64,000 bases of DNA from Bacteroidales bacterium (GTDB lineage Bacteria > Bacteroidota > Bacteroidia > Bacteroidales > Bacteroidaceae): NCBI GenBank assembly GCA_004556745.1, contig SFFY01000011.1:1-64000 (forward strand). Reading direction: 5' to 3'. A program made the position numbers and the translations under genes. Positions 42,262 to 51,190 of the stretch are shown in pieces (positions within the stretch are counted from its first letter, which is position 1; each line of letters opens with the position of its first letter). The notes beneath the pieces were generated by a model. That model worked only from the letters and a program-made list of their open reading frames with translations. It was not told where the DNA came from and did not search any database.

Positions 42262-42278
42262 ATTTTCTTCCCCCTGAT

Positions 42279-43334
42279 ATGAACTCGAACTACTACCTCG
42301 TAATTATGGCGGGCGGCGTAGGCAGCCGCTTCTGGCCCGTGAGCAGTGAGGAGCTGCCCAAACAGTTCCTCGACATTCTCGGCACGGGGCGCACGCTTCT
42401 ACAACTCACCGCCGACCGCTTTCGCGACATCATTCCGCAGGACAATATATATATTGTAACCTCTGCCAATTACTGCTTAATTGTGAAAGAGCAACTGCCC
42501 GAGGTGCCCGCACAGAACATTCTCGCTGAGCCGTGCCGGAGAAACACAGCTCCGTGCATCTGCTACGTGAGTTGGAAGATAAAGAAACGCAACCCCAAGG
42601 CAAACATCGCCGTAGTGCCGAGCGACCACATGGTGACCGATGAGAAGAAATTCGCCGAAGCCATTACGCAATCTCTGGAATACGCCGCAGAAACCGATGC
42701 TATCGTGACCCTCGGTATTAAGCCCACGCGCCCAGAAACGGGCTACGGTTACATCAAGGCCGACCTTAGTTTTGCCTCTTCGCGCAAAAACAATATGTTT
42801 CGCGTAGATGCCTTTAAGGAAAAGCCAAACCGCGAGACGGCAGAGCTTTATCTAAAGCAAAGCAGCTATTTCTGGAACTCGGGCATCTTTATCTGGAACG
42901 TCAGCACGATTGTCAACGCCTTCCGCGTGTACCAGCCCGCCATGTCGCGCATCTTCGAAGATTTGCTTCCCGTCTACGACACGCCGCAGGAGCAGGAAAT
43001 GATTGACAAACTCTTCCCCGAATGTGAGAATATCTCCGTGGACTATGCCATTATGGAGCACGCCGAGGAAATCTTCGTCTATCCCGCCAGTTTCGGCTGG
43101 AGCGACCTCGGCACGTGGGGCTCGCTGCGCGAGCAGGTGCAGAAGGACGCTTACGGCAATGCCTGCATCGGGCCTGACATCGACCTCTACGAAACTTACA
43201 ACTGCATCGTCCATACCACTGGCGAGAAGAAAGTGGTTATCCAAGGCTTGGACGGCTATGTCGTGGCCGAGAAAGACGGAACTTTGCTTATTTGCAAACT
43301 CTCGGAAGAACAGCGCATTAAACTTTTCCATTAA
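42279..43334 (+). CDS. manC: Mannose-1-phosphate guanylyltransferase
   Basis: A 351-residue GDP-mannose pyrophosphorylase, making GDP-mannose for surface glycans. The nucleotidyltransferase signature is MAGGVGSRFWPVSSEELPKQFL, with later motifs LAEPCRRNTAPCICYV, VPSDHMVTDE, KPTRPETGYGYI, FKEKPN and WNSGIFIWN. It lacks the C-terminal phosphomannose isomerase domain of bifunctional enzymes. Starts 17 bp after the DUF1573 gene. Confidence 0.93.
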   Translation: MNSNYYLVIMAGGVGSRFWPVSSEELPKQFLDILGTGRTLLQLTADRFRDIIPQDNIYIVTSANYCLIVKEQLPEVPAQNILAEPCRRNTAPCICYVSWKIKKRNPKANIAVVPSDHMVTDEKKFAEAITQSLEYAAETDAIVTLGIKPTRPETGYGYIKADLSFASSRKNNMFRVDAFKEKPNRETAELYLKQSSYFWNSGIFIWNVSTIVNAFRVYQPAMSRIFEDLLPVYDTPQEQEMIDKLFPECENISVDYAIMEHAEEIFVYPASFGWSDLGTWGSLREQVQKDAYGNACIGPDIDLYETYNCIVHTTGEKKVVIQGLDGYVVAEKDGTLLICKLSEEQRIKLFH

Positions 43335-43377
43335 ATCGTTTATCTAATTTTCTCTCTCCCTACGCCTCACCGTTAAA

Positions 43378-44439
43378 ATGCACTCCGAAGCCCGTTTTTG
43401 GCAAAACGCGATAGAGCATTGGTATGCCGCGAACAAGCGCGAACTGCCTTGGCGCAGCATTGCCGACCCTTATAAGATTTGGGTTTCGGAAATTATTTTG
43501 CAGCAAACGCAGGTGGTGCAGGGCAGGGCATACTATGAGCGTTTCGTAGCGCGCTTCCCCGACGTGGCCGCGCTTGCTGCCGCCGATGAGGCAGAGGTGC
43601 TGAAATTGTGGCAGGGACTGGGCTATTACAGCCGTGCCCGCAACATGCACCGCGCCGCCCGCCAAATCATGGAGCAATGGCAGGGACGCTTCCCGCAAAC
43701 TTATGAAGACGTGCGCGGGCTGATTGGCGTGGGCGACTACACCGCCTCCGCCATTTGTGCATTTGCCTACAACCTGCCTTGCGCCGCAGTGGACGGCAAT
43801 GCCTACCGCGTGCTGTCGCGCAACTTCGGCATTGCCACGCCCATAGACACCACGGCGGGCAAGAAAGAGTTTGCCGCCCTCGCGCAGGCTTTGCTCGACA
43901 GGGACGCGCCGGGGCTTTACAACCAGGCCCTGATGGACTTCGGCGCAATGCAGTGCACGCCGCAGAGTCCACGTTGCACCGATTGCCCGCTTGCGGGCAG
44001 TTGCGCCGCTCTGGCGGAGGGCAGGGTGGGGGAACTACCGCGCAAGGCGAAAGGTGCGAAAGTGACCGACCGATACCTATATTATATTGTGTGTCGTGCG
44101 GCAGAGCGCGTCTATATGCGCTGCCGCCCGAAAGGCGATATATGGCAGGGGCTTTACGAACCGCTCCTCATCGAGAGCGATGCCCCGCTATCGTTCACCG
44201 CCTTGCAGCAACGCCTCGCGCAGTTGCTGCCGCCCGCCACTGCGTTGCGCCCCGTGGCTGCCGGCATCACACACCGGCTCACGCATCGGCGGCTTGTGGC
44301 CGATTGCTACGAAGCCCTGCTGCCCGAAGATGCAGAACCACAGATTGCCGGTTGCAGCCCGTACAGCCGCGATGCGCTGGAAGCACTGCCCGTGCCGCGC
44401 CTCGTGGAAAAAATATTGCAAAAAGCATTAGAGAAATAA
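43378..44439 (+). CDS. mutY: A/G-specific adenine DNA glycosylase (MutY)
   Basis: The 353-residue enzyme removes adenine mispaired with 8-oxoguanine. Catalytic helix region WVSEIILQQTQVVQG, helix-hairpin-helix GLIGVGDYTASAICAFAYN with AAVDGNAYRVLSR, and the iron-sulfur loop CTPQSPRCTDCPLAGSC (C-x6-C-x2-C-x5-C) are all present, followed by a C-terminal NUDIX-like 8-oxoG recognition domain (about 230-353). Ends 21 bp before rlmD. Confidence 0.94.
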   Translation: MHSEARFWQNAIEHWYAANKRELPWRSIADPYKIWVSEIILQQTQVVQGRAYYERFVARFPDVAALAAADEAEVLKLWQGLGYYSRARNMHRAARQIMEQWQGRFPQTYEDVRGLIGVGDYTASAICAFAYNLPCAAVDGNAYRVLSRNFGIATPIDTTAGKKEFAALAQALLDRDAPGLYNQALMDFGAMQCTPQSPRCTDCPLAGSCAALAEGRVGELPRKAKGAKVTDRYLYYIVCRAAERVYMRCRPKGDIWQGLYEPLLIESDAPLSFTALQQRLAQLLPPATALRPVAAGITHRLTHRRLVADCYEALLPEDAEPQIAGCSPYSRDALEALPVPRLVEKILQKALEK

Positions 44440-44460
44440 TAGAAATAAAAAAACTTTCCC

Positions 44461-45879
44461 ATGTCAAGAAAGAGAAAGCCCCTTCCCATACTCACCGACA
44501 TACTCATCACCGACGTCGCTGCCGAGGGCAAGGCCATTGCCAAGGTGGACAACCTCGTTATCTTCGTGCCATACGTCGTGCCGGGCGATGTGGTGGATCT
44601 CCAAATCAAGCGCAAGAAGCACAGTTATGCAGAGGCTGAGGCCATTGCCCTGAAAAAGCCTTCCGAACTCCGCGCCAAGCCCTTCTGCAAGCACTTCGGC
44701 GTGTGCGGCGGTTGCAAATGGCAATGTCTGCCCTACGAAGAGCAACTCCGATTCAAGCAGAAGCAAGTTTGGGATAACCTCACGCGCATCGGCAAGATAG
44801 AGTTGCCCGAAATGATGCCCATACTCGGCAGCAAGCACGTTGCCCGCTATCGCAACAAACTCGAATTCGGTTTTTCCAACAAAAAGTGGCTCACCTCGGA
44901 GCAGGTAGCCTCGGGCGTGCAGTTCGATTGTATGGACGCCGTTGGCTTTCATATTCCCGGCGCTTTCGATAAAATTCTCGACATCGAAGAATGTCATTTG
45001 ATGAATGATATAAACAACCGTCTGCGCAACGGCATCAGAGCATACGCCCTTGCGCACGGGCTGACGTTTTTCGACCTCCGCCAGCAGACGGGTCTGCTGC
45101 GCAACATGATGATCCGCACCTCCGCCACGGGCGAAATCATGCTCCTCATGCAGTTCTGCATGCGCGGCGCGGAAGACGAGGCGCAGGCAAAAGCGCTCAT
45201 GGAGCATCTGCACACTACCTTCCCTGAAGTGACCTCACTGCTGTATGTGAACAACACGAAGTGCAACGACACGATTGGCGACCTCGATGTCCAGACCTAC
45301 GCCGGCACGCCTTTTATCTACGAAACCATGGAAGGGCTGCGCTTCAAGGTGGGGCCGAAGAGTTTTTACCAGACAAATACCGAGCAGGCCTATGAACTGT
45401 ATAAGGTGGCGCGCAACTTTGCCGCCCTCACCGGCGACGAACTCGTCTACGACCTTTACACCGGCACGGGCACCATTGCCAATTTCGTGGCGCGGCAGGC
45501 AAGGCAAGTCGTTGGTATAGAATATGTGCCCGAAGCCATAGAAGACGCGAAGGTGAACGCCGCTCTCAACGGCTTGGACAACACCCTTTTCTACGCCGGC
45601 GATATGAAAGACATTCTTACCACCGGCTTCATCGAGCGGCACGGCAAGCCCGACGTGATTATCACCGACCCGCCCCGCGCGGGAATGCACGCCGACGTGG
45701 TGAACGCCATTCTCTTCGCCGCCCCGCGCCGCATCGTCTACGTTTCGTGTAACCCCGCCACGCAGGCCCGCGACCTCGCCTTGCTCGATGCCGACTATCG
45801 CGTCACGAAGGTGCAGCCCGTGGATATGTTCCCGCAGACCCACCACGTGGAAAACGTGGTATGTTTGGAAAGAAGATGA
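44461..45879 (+). CDS. rlmD: 23S rRNA uracil-1939 C5-methyltransferase (RlmD family)
   Basis: A 472-residue TrmA/RlmD-type methyltransferase. It has an N-terminal TRAM-like RNA-binding domain, an iron-sulfur cysteine set in CKHFGVCGGCKWQC, FYQTNTEQAYELYKVA, the SAM motif VYDLYTGTGTIANFVA, TDPPRAGMH and the catalytic cysteine in VYVSCNPATQARDLALL. Target uridine (1939 or 747) cannot be decided from sequence. It overlaps the next gene by 4 bp (ATGA at 45876). Confidence 0.9.
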   Translation: MSRKRKPLPILTDILITDVAAEGKAIAKVDNLVIFVPYVVPGDVVDLQIKRKKHSYAEAEAIALKKPSELRAKPFCKHFGVCGGCKWQCLPYEEQLRFKQKQVWDNLTRIGKIELPEMMPILGSKHVARYRNKLEFGFSNKKWLTSEQVASGVQFDCMDAVGFHIPGAFDKILDIEECHLMNDINNRLRNGIRAYALAHGLTFFDLRQQTGLLRNMMIRTSATGEIMLLMQFCMRGAEDEAQAKALMEHLHTTFPEVTSLLYVNNTKCNDTIGDLDVQTYAGTPFIYETMEGLRFKVGPKSFYQTNTEQAYELYKVARNFAALTGDELVYDLYTGTGTIANFVARQARQVVGIEYVPEAIEDAKVNAALNGLDNTLFYAGDMKDILTTGFIERHGKPDVIITDPPRAGMHADVVNAILFAAPRRIVYVSCNPATQARDLALLDADYRVTKVQPVDMFPQTHHVENVVCLERR

Positions 45880-46571
45880 TTGCTTCCGCCTATCTCGCCA
45901 AGCAGATGCAGGCCTTCCTCGATGAGCGCAACGCAGAGGGGCTTCTGGCATATTTGCAGCGCCTCAGCAATGCGGCGCGGCGCAGTGCCGATGCGCTTTT
46001 GGGCGAGAGGCTGCTCATAGACGTGGAGGAGGAGGCGTTTTGGCTGTTTTTCTCAGAAATGGTGCGGCGTGCGCCGAAAGCCTATCTCGGCACGTTTCTC
46101 AAAGCAGCCGCAGCGCGGTTGCCGAAAGGGCATCTGAATGCTGCTAATCCCCTGTTCCTGAAATTCGCAGCCGAAGATGCTACGCCCATCGACCGCACAA
46201 AGTGCCTTGATGCCCTTTTGCCTTTGCTCCAAGTGCCCGATGAGGCCGAGCGCGTGCTCGATGCCTTCTTCTGCAAAGAACAGAAAACCGCGCCCGGGCG
46301 TGCCCTCGCCCTGCTGAAAGTGCCGACCGATGCCTGCAACTATCTTCTTTTCAAAACCATGAAGCAGACCGACGACCTCGTGCTGGTGCGCAAAGTGTGC
46401 CTGCGGCTCCTGCAGCGCGGCGGCAGCGCGTCGTTCAACCTTGCCGGTATACTCGCGGGCTATTTCGGCATCCAGTCGCTCCCCGCCGCCTTTTCTCTGA
46501 AAATAGAACCTTATCAATATTCGCACCTTGAAGAGTCGTATGGCAATTTCCTGAAATACCTGCGGCAATGA
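45876..46571 (+). CDS. Hypothetical protein coupled to rlmD and the fusion gene
   Basis: A 231-residue soluble helical protein, rich in Leu/Ala, with no recognised motif; the repeating helical look (AFLDERNAEGLLAYLQRLSNAARR; LDALLPLLQVPDEAERVLDAFF) hints at a helical-repeat scaffold. The start ATG at 45876 overlaps the rlmD stop (ATGA); the earlier ATG at 45861 is less likely. It precedes the 1292-residue fusion gene by 7 bp, so it may serve that protein. Confidence 0.7.
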   Translation: MIASAYLAKQMQAFLDERNAEGLLAYLQRLSNAARRSADALLGERLLIDVEEEAFWLFFSEMVRRAPKAYLGTFLKAAAARLPKGHLNAANPLFLKFAAEDATPIDRTKCLDALLPLLQVPDEAERVLDAFFCKEQKTAPGRALALLKVPTDACNYLLFKTMKQTDDLVLVRKVCLRLLQRGGSASFNLAGILAGYFGIQSLPAAFSLKIEPYQYSHLEESYGNFLKYLRQ

Positions 46572-46578
46572 TAACGCT

Positions 46579-49500
46579 ATGCAAAACCAAGTAGATTTCT
46601 TTTTGTCCGCCCCTGCCGCCGTGCAGATGGGCAAAGCCGGGCTGCAAGCCTTGGCTGCCAACGAGGCGATACACAATATATATATAATAGCCCCTGCGGC
46701 CGACGAAACGCTCAGCGGCCTATTGTCCGAAAAAATTGCGTTGCTTCCCTGCGACACGCTCACCGGCTCGCGCCTGCTGCGCACCGTTATCCCGAAGTGC
46801 GGCAGCCGTTACGCCTTGTTCTTCCTCTCTTCCCACAAACTCGATTTTGGTTATCGCTGCATCGAGCGCTTCGTTCAGGCGGCGGAAGATATGGGTGCGG
46901 CGATGGTTTATTCCGACCGCTGCGACGGACAGGGCGCACACCCCGTCATAGACTATCAGGAAGGCAGCCTGCGCAACGATTTCGACTTCGGCAGCCTGTG
47001 GCTCGTGCGCACAGACCTTTTGAAGAAGTATCCCGAGAGCGACCACCCGCGCCGCCTCCGCTTCGCCGCCCTCTATGCCTTGCGCCTCTTCCTGAGCAGG
47101 GAGGGAGAACTTTTCCACATCTCCGAACCCCTCTACACGGAGCAGGAGACCGACCTCCGCGCCAGCGGTGAGAAGCAATTCGACTACGTAAATCCCGCCC
47201 AGCGGGAAGTGCAACTCGAAATGGAACGCGTATGCACGCACCACCTCAAAGCCGTCGGCGCATGGCTTGCCCCCGATGAGTTCGACGACCTCCCGCACGA
47301 CCGCGCCGACTATCCCGTAGAAGCGTCCGTCGTGATACCCGTCCGCAACCGCGTGCGTACTATCCGCGACGCCGTGGAGAGCGCATTGGGGCAGGACGCG
47401 CCCATTGAGTTTAATGTCATTGTGGTGGACAATCATTCCACCGACGGCACAACGGATATTCTTAAAGAATTGAGCGAAAGCAATCCCCGCGTCGTGCATC
47501 TCGTGCCCGAGCGCACCGATTTGGGCATCGGCGGCTGCTGGGACTTGGCCGTGCGCTCCGCCGCCTGCGGACGCTACGCCGTGCAACTCGACAGCGACGA
47601 CCTTTACAGTGGCACGGACACCCTCGTCCGCATCGTCGAGGCATTCCGCAAGCAAAAGGCGGCCATGGTGATTGGCACCTACCGCATGGTCAACTTCAAC
47701 CTCGAAACGCTGCCGCCGGGCTTGATTGACCATAAAGAATGGACGCCCGACAACGGGCGAAACAATGCCCTGCGCATCAACGGCTTGGGGGCGCCGCGTG
47801 CCTTCCGCACCGACATTCTGCGCCGCCTCGGTTTCCCAAATACCAGTTACGGCGAAGACTATGCCCTCGGGCTGGCCGTTTCGCGCCGCTGGCGCATCGG
47901 GCGCATCTACGACGAACTCTATCTCTGCCGCCGCTGGGAGGGCAATTCCGACGCCGCCCTTTCGGTGGAAAAGGTGAACCGCAACAATATCTACAAAGAC
48001 AGCCTGCGCACCATAGAACTCCGTGCCCGCCGCGCCCTCGTGTCGCTTTGGAACACCGAAGCCACGTCCGACGATGTGCATGAATTTTTCAATCGCCAAA
48101 TGCAGGCGTGGCCCGAAGTGGCGGAACGTTTCGACGATTTGCGTCAAAATATCCAGACGCGCCGTTTCGAGGCCGACGATTATACGCTCGCCGTGCAGTT
48201 TAACCCGCGCCGCATGAGTTCCACCGCCGCAAAAGTCGACAAGCGGCATTTGAAGGAACGCCCCTGCTTTCTCTGCGACAACAACCGCCCGAAAGAGCAA
48301 ATCGCTTTCCCGCTCGAAGGGCGTTTTCAACTGCTCGTAAATCCTTTCCCCATACTCCCCGGCCATCTCACCATACCTCTGCGCCGCCACACGCCGCAAA
48401 GGCTCGAGGACATGATTGACGGACTGAATAAGATGGCGTGGGAAATTCCCGACTTCATGTTTTTCTACAACGGCGCGCGCTGCGGCGCGTCCGCTCCCGA
48501 CCACGCTCATCTCCAGGCAGGCTTGCGCGGCGTGGTGCCCATTGAGAAAGATTGGAAGATGTACGAGAACCGCCTCGAAAAGATATATCCTACCGACGGC
48601 ATGGAAACGGCAGAACTCGAAGACCTCGGATATACCGGCACGGGCGCAGGACTGTATCTGCTGCATGGTTATGCCTGTCCCGCCTTTGTACTGATGGGCG
48701 GGCAGCACGACGGCGGACAGTTCCTGCTGCGCAAACTCTTCGCCGCCCTGCCCGCCGTGGAGGGCAGCGATGAGCCCGACGTGAATATCCTTGCCTGGCG
48801 GCAGGCGGGCGGTCCGGGCGATGCCGACGCCGTGGTGATGGTGATATTCCCCCGTCGCAAGCACCGCCCCGACTGCTATTACGCCAGCGGTTCAAGCAAT
48901 ATGCTCGTAAGTCCCGGTGCACTGGATATGGGCGGCCTGCTCATCACGCCGCGCGAGGAAGACTTTGAGAAAATGACCCTCAAAACGGCAGTCAATATTC
49001 TCCGCGAGGTAACTCTCACCGAAAGTGAAACGGCTCAGACTGTGCGCCGCATACACCGCGCCGCCCACTCCGGCACATCGCGCCGCGCCGCCGCCCAGGA
49101 GGCCGCCCCGCAATCGGCTTTCGACGAAGAGCCCGAGGTGAGCGTGGGCATCATGTCGGCCGAGCGCGTGCGCTTCCGCCTCAGCGGCGCGTTCCACGCC
49201 AAAGGAGCATTGCAGACCGGCGAGCAGGAAGCGGAATGCCGCGACGGAGCCATTCTTTGGAACGGCAACATTTACAGCGAACTCTCTTTCATTCCCGACA
49301 GCCCCGATGCCACTTTCACGCTCGAGGGCGTCACCATCGGCAAGAACTTCCACTGGGAGCAGGAGCAGCGGCAAACCTTCGCCGGCCGCCTGCAACTCAT
49401 CGTGGACGAGGAGAAACTCGTCGTGGTGAACCACATTCCCGCCGAGGAATACCTTACGAGCGTCATTTCCTCCGAGATGAAATCCACTTCTTCGCTCTCC

Positions 49501-50457
49501 CTGCTCAAGGCGCACGCCGTCATTTCGCGCAGTTGGCTGTTCAGTCAGATGCTGCGCCGCCGCGCCGTCGCCCACAAGGGGGGATCGGGCGGTTTCTTCT
49601 CGTTCGTGCGCCGCGACGACCAATACGTGCGCTGGTACGACCGTGAGGACCACACGCTCTTCGATGTCTGTGCCGACGACCATTGCCAGCGTTATCAAGG
49701 ACTGCCTGCCGCGGGCGCGGCCAGCGAGATGTGCCGCGAGGCGGTGCGTGCCACGCGCGGCGAGGTGCTGCTCTCGGAGGGCGGGGTGTGCGATGCCCGT
49801 TTCTCGAAATGTTGCGGCGGCGTAACCGAGCGTTACGGCACCTGCTGGAACGATGAGGACATCTCCTATCTGCAGCCCGTGCGCTGCGATGGCGAGGGAA
49901 ATGTCCCCGACCTCACCGATGAGGCAGAGGCGGAGCGTTGGATCATGTCCGCCCCTGCGGCCTATTGCAACACGTCCGAAAAGGCTCTACTCTCAGAGGT
50001 GCTCAACGATTACGACCTCACCTCCACGCCAGACTTCTACCGTTGGCAGGCCGAGTTGCCGCAAGCAGAACTGGCGGCACGCCTGCGCGAGCGGCTCGAC
50101 CTCGATTTTGGCGACATCATCGACCTTCAGCCTTTGCAGCGCGGTGCAAGCGGCCGCATCTCTCTGCTGCGTATTGTGGGCAGTAAGTGCAGCCTGTCGC
50201 TCGGCAAAGAGTTGGAAATCCGCCGCGCCCTCGGCGAGAAATGCCTGTATAGTTCCGCCTTCATAGTGCGCCGCACCTTCGCCGAAGGTGCACCCGCAGA
50301 TGCCGTCCCCGCCGCCTTCACGCTCCACGGGGCAGGGTGGGGGCACGGCGTAGGCCTGTGCCAAATTGGCGCGGCAGTGATGGCAGACAAAGGCATCGGC
50401 TACAAAGAAATCCTACAACACTATTACGTCGGTGCCGACTTGCAGGCGCTGTATTAA
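46579..50457 (+). CDS. Glycosyltransferase - DUF4922 (HIT/GalT-like) - SpoIID fusion
   Basis: A 1292-residue multidomain protein. Residues 1-~200 look like a degenerate glycosyltransferase A fold (GAAMVYSDRCDGQG). Residues ~245-480 are a GT2 domain (ASVVIPVRNRVRTIRDAVES; DxD in QLDSDDLY near 335; GEDYALGLAVSRRW). Residues ~510-830 fit DUF4922, with ERPCFLCDNNRP, NPFPILPGHLTIP and HAHLQAG (about 641-647), the histidine motif of GalT/Ap4A-phosphorylase nucleotidyltransferases. Residues ~855-1292 are SpoIID/LytB-like (HIPAEEYLTSVISSEM; GAGWGHGVGLCQIGAA), a domain that acts on peptidoglycan denuded of peptides or stimulates amidases. No signal peptide is seen, so how the SpoIID part reaches the periplasm is unclear. 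The frame is continuous. Confidence 0.82.
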   Translation: MQNQVDFFLSAPAAVQMGKAGLQALAANEAIHNIYIIAPAADETLSGLLSEKIALLPCDTLTGSRLLRTVIPKCGSRYALFFLSSHKLDFGYRCIERFVQAAEDMGAAMVYSDRCDGQGAHPVIDYQEGSLRNDFDFGSLWLVRTDLLKKYPESDHPRRLRFAALYALRLFLSREGELFHISEPLYTEQETDLRASGEKQFDYVNPAQREVQLEMERVCTHHLKAVGAWLAPDEFDDLPHDRADYPVEASVVIPVRNRVRTIRDAVESALGQDAPIEFNVIVVDNHSTDGTTDILKELSESNPRVVHLVPERTDLGIGGCWDLAVRSAACGRYAVQLDSDDLYSGTDTLVRIVEAFRKQKAAMVIGTYRMVNFNLETLPPGLIDHKEWTPDNGRNNALRINGLGAPRAFRTDILRRLGFPNTSYGEDYALGLAVSRRWRIGRIYDELYLCRRWEGNSDAALSVEKVNRNNIYKDSLRTIELRARRALVSLWNTEATSDDVHEFFNRQMQAWPEVAERFDDLRQNIQTRRFEADDYTLAVQFNPRRMSSTAAKVDKRHLKERPCFLCDNNRPKEQIAFPLEGRFQLLVNPFPILPGHLTIPLRRHTPQRLEDMIDGLNKMAWEIPDFMFFYNGARCGASAPDHAHLQAGLRGVVPIEKDWKMYENRLEKIYPTDGMETAELEDLGYTGTGAGLYLLHGYACPAFVLMGGQHDGGQFLLRKLFAALPAVEGSDEPDVNILAWRQAGGPGDADAVVMVIFPRRKHRPDCYYASGSSNMLVSPGALDMGGLLITPREEDFEKMTLKTAVNILREVTLTESETAQTVRRIHRAAHSGTSRRAAAQEAAPQSAFDEEPEVSVGIMSAERVRFRLSGAFHAKGALQTGEQEAECRDGAILWNGNIYSELSFIPDSPDATFTLEGVTIGKNFHWEQEQRQTFAGRLQLIVDEEKLVVVNHIPAEEYLTSVISSEMKSTSSLSLLKAHAVISRSWLFSQMLRRRAVAHKGGSGGFFSFVRRDDQYVRWYDREDHTLFDVCADDHCQRYQGLPAAGAASEMCREAVRATRGEVLLSEGGVCDARFSKCCGGVTERYGTCWNDEDISYLQPVRCDGEGNVPDLTDEAEAERWIMSAPAAYCNTSEKALLSEVLNDYDLTSTPDFYRWQAELPQAELAARLRERLDLDFGDIIDLQPLQRGASGRISLLRIVGSKCSLSLGKELEIRRALGEKCLYSSAFIVRRTFAEGAPADAVPAAFTLHGAGWGHGVGLCQIGAAVMADKGIGYKEILQHYYVGADLQALY

Positions 50458-50661
50458 TTCTCCGTGCATTCCATTTTTATTGTGGAATAAAATTAAATAT
50501 CATCTGTTGATAGTTTATATAAAAACCATGAAAAACAACTTGTTCTGTGTGGGCCTTTGCATAATGTCGGCTGCGCTCGGCAAAATCCAAGAAAACTTGG
50601 CTTCTGCTCTCGCTTGCACGCCATTTCGGCTTGCCTTAGGATTGATAACTAATCCGAGAAC

Positions 50662-50886
50662 AAGTGCCTGGAAGGCACTACAGAGCGAAGCGACGGTAAC
50701 CGGGGACGAAGTCCTCGGTAGAGTCTATTGCGATGATTCTGCCTGGAAGGCAGTACGCCTTTGGAAATGTATAAATGCCTGTCCTGTAGCGTAGTGCCTT
50801 CCAGGCACGTCGTGCTCGCTCCGCCTATCCGAGGACTTCGTCCCCGGTTACCGTCGCTTCGCTCCGTACTGCCTTCCAGGCAGTGC
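50662..50886. repeat. BIME-like element, full copy
   Basis: Full copy of the element at 17069 and 20127: outer arms GTGCCTGGAAGGCACTAC... and complement ending at 50886, inner cores near 50740 and 50795, with GAGCGAAGCGACGGTAACCG and its complement. It sits in the 730-bp gap before the AmpG-like gene. A short open frame at 50528 (MKNNLFCVG...) runs into the repeat and is not credible as a gene. Confidence 0.85.
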
Positions 50887-50971
50887 TTTCGCAATAAACG
50901 CTTCTAATGAAAACTCAATTATTCCTTTTTGAGCCAACATCAAGGTCTCACGGGTTTTTTATGGTTTTTCC

Positions 50972-51099
50972 CTTGCGGCGTTTGAAGCGGGCGGGCACCG
51001 ACCGCAGCCGCATGGATTAAGGACGAGCGCGAGCCGATTAGGCTCGCAGGCTCGGCGTTAAGACAGCGGCGTAGCCCGCAGGGCTTCAAACGGAGCAAG
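50972..51099. other. Candidate structured RNA or palindromic element
   Basis: This 128-nt segment shows nested complementarity: CTTGC (50972-50976) with GCAAG (51095-51099); GTTTGAAG (50980-50987) with CTTCAAAC (51084-51091); CGGGC (50988-50992) with GCCCG (51074-51078); GCCGC (51007-51011) with GCGGC (51066-51070); and a hairpin GCGAGCC/GGCTCGC (51029-51047). T-rich strings flank both sides. It is GC-rich in AT-rich surroundings, single-copy in this window, and lies 92 nt before the AmpG-like start. It may be a small RNA, a leader element or a mobile palindrome. Confidence 0.5.
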
Positions 51100-51190
51100 A
51101 TGTTTTTACTGGTTTTTATCCATAAATAATTGACTTGTTCGGATTAACACATTCACTTGTAATATCAATTCCAAATTTTCTCACCTCAAA

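Noticed and set aside
50528..50794. Possible small exported protein starting MKNNLFCVGLCIM
   Set aside because: The frame runs directly into the BIME-like repeat and has no conserved features.
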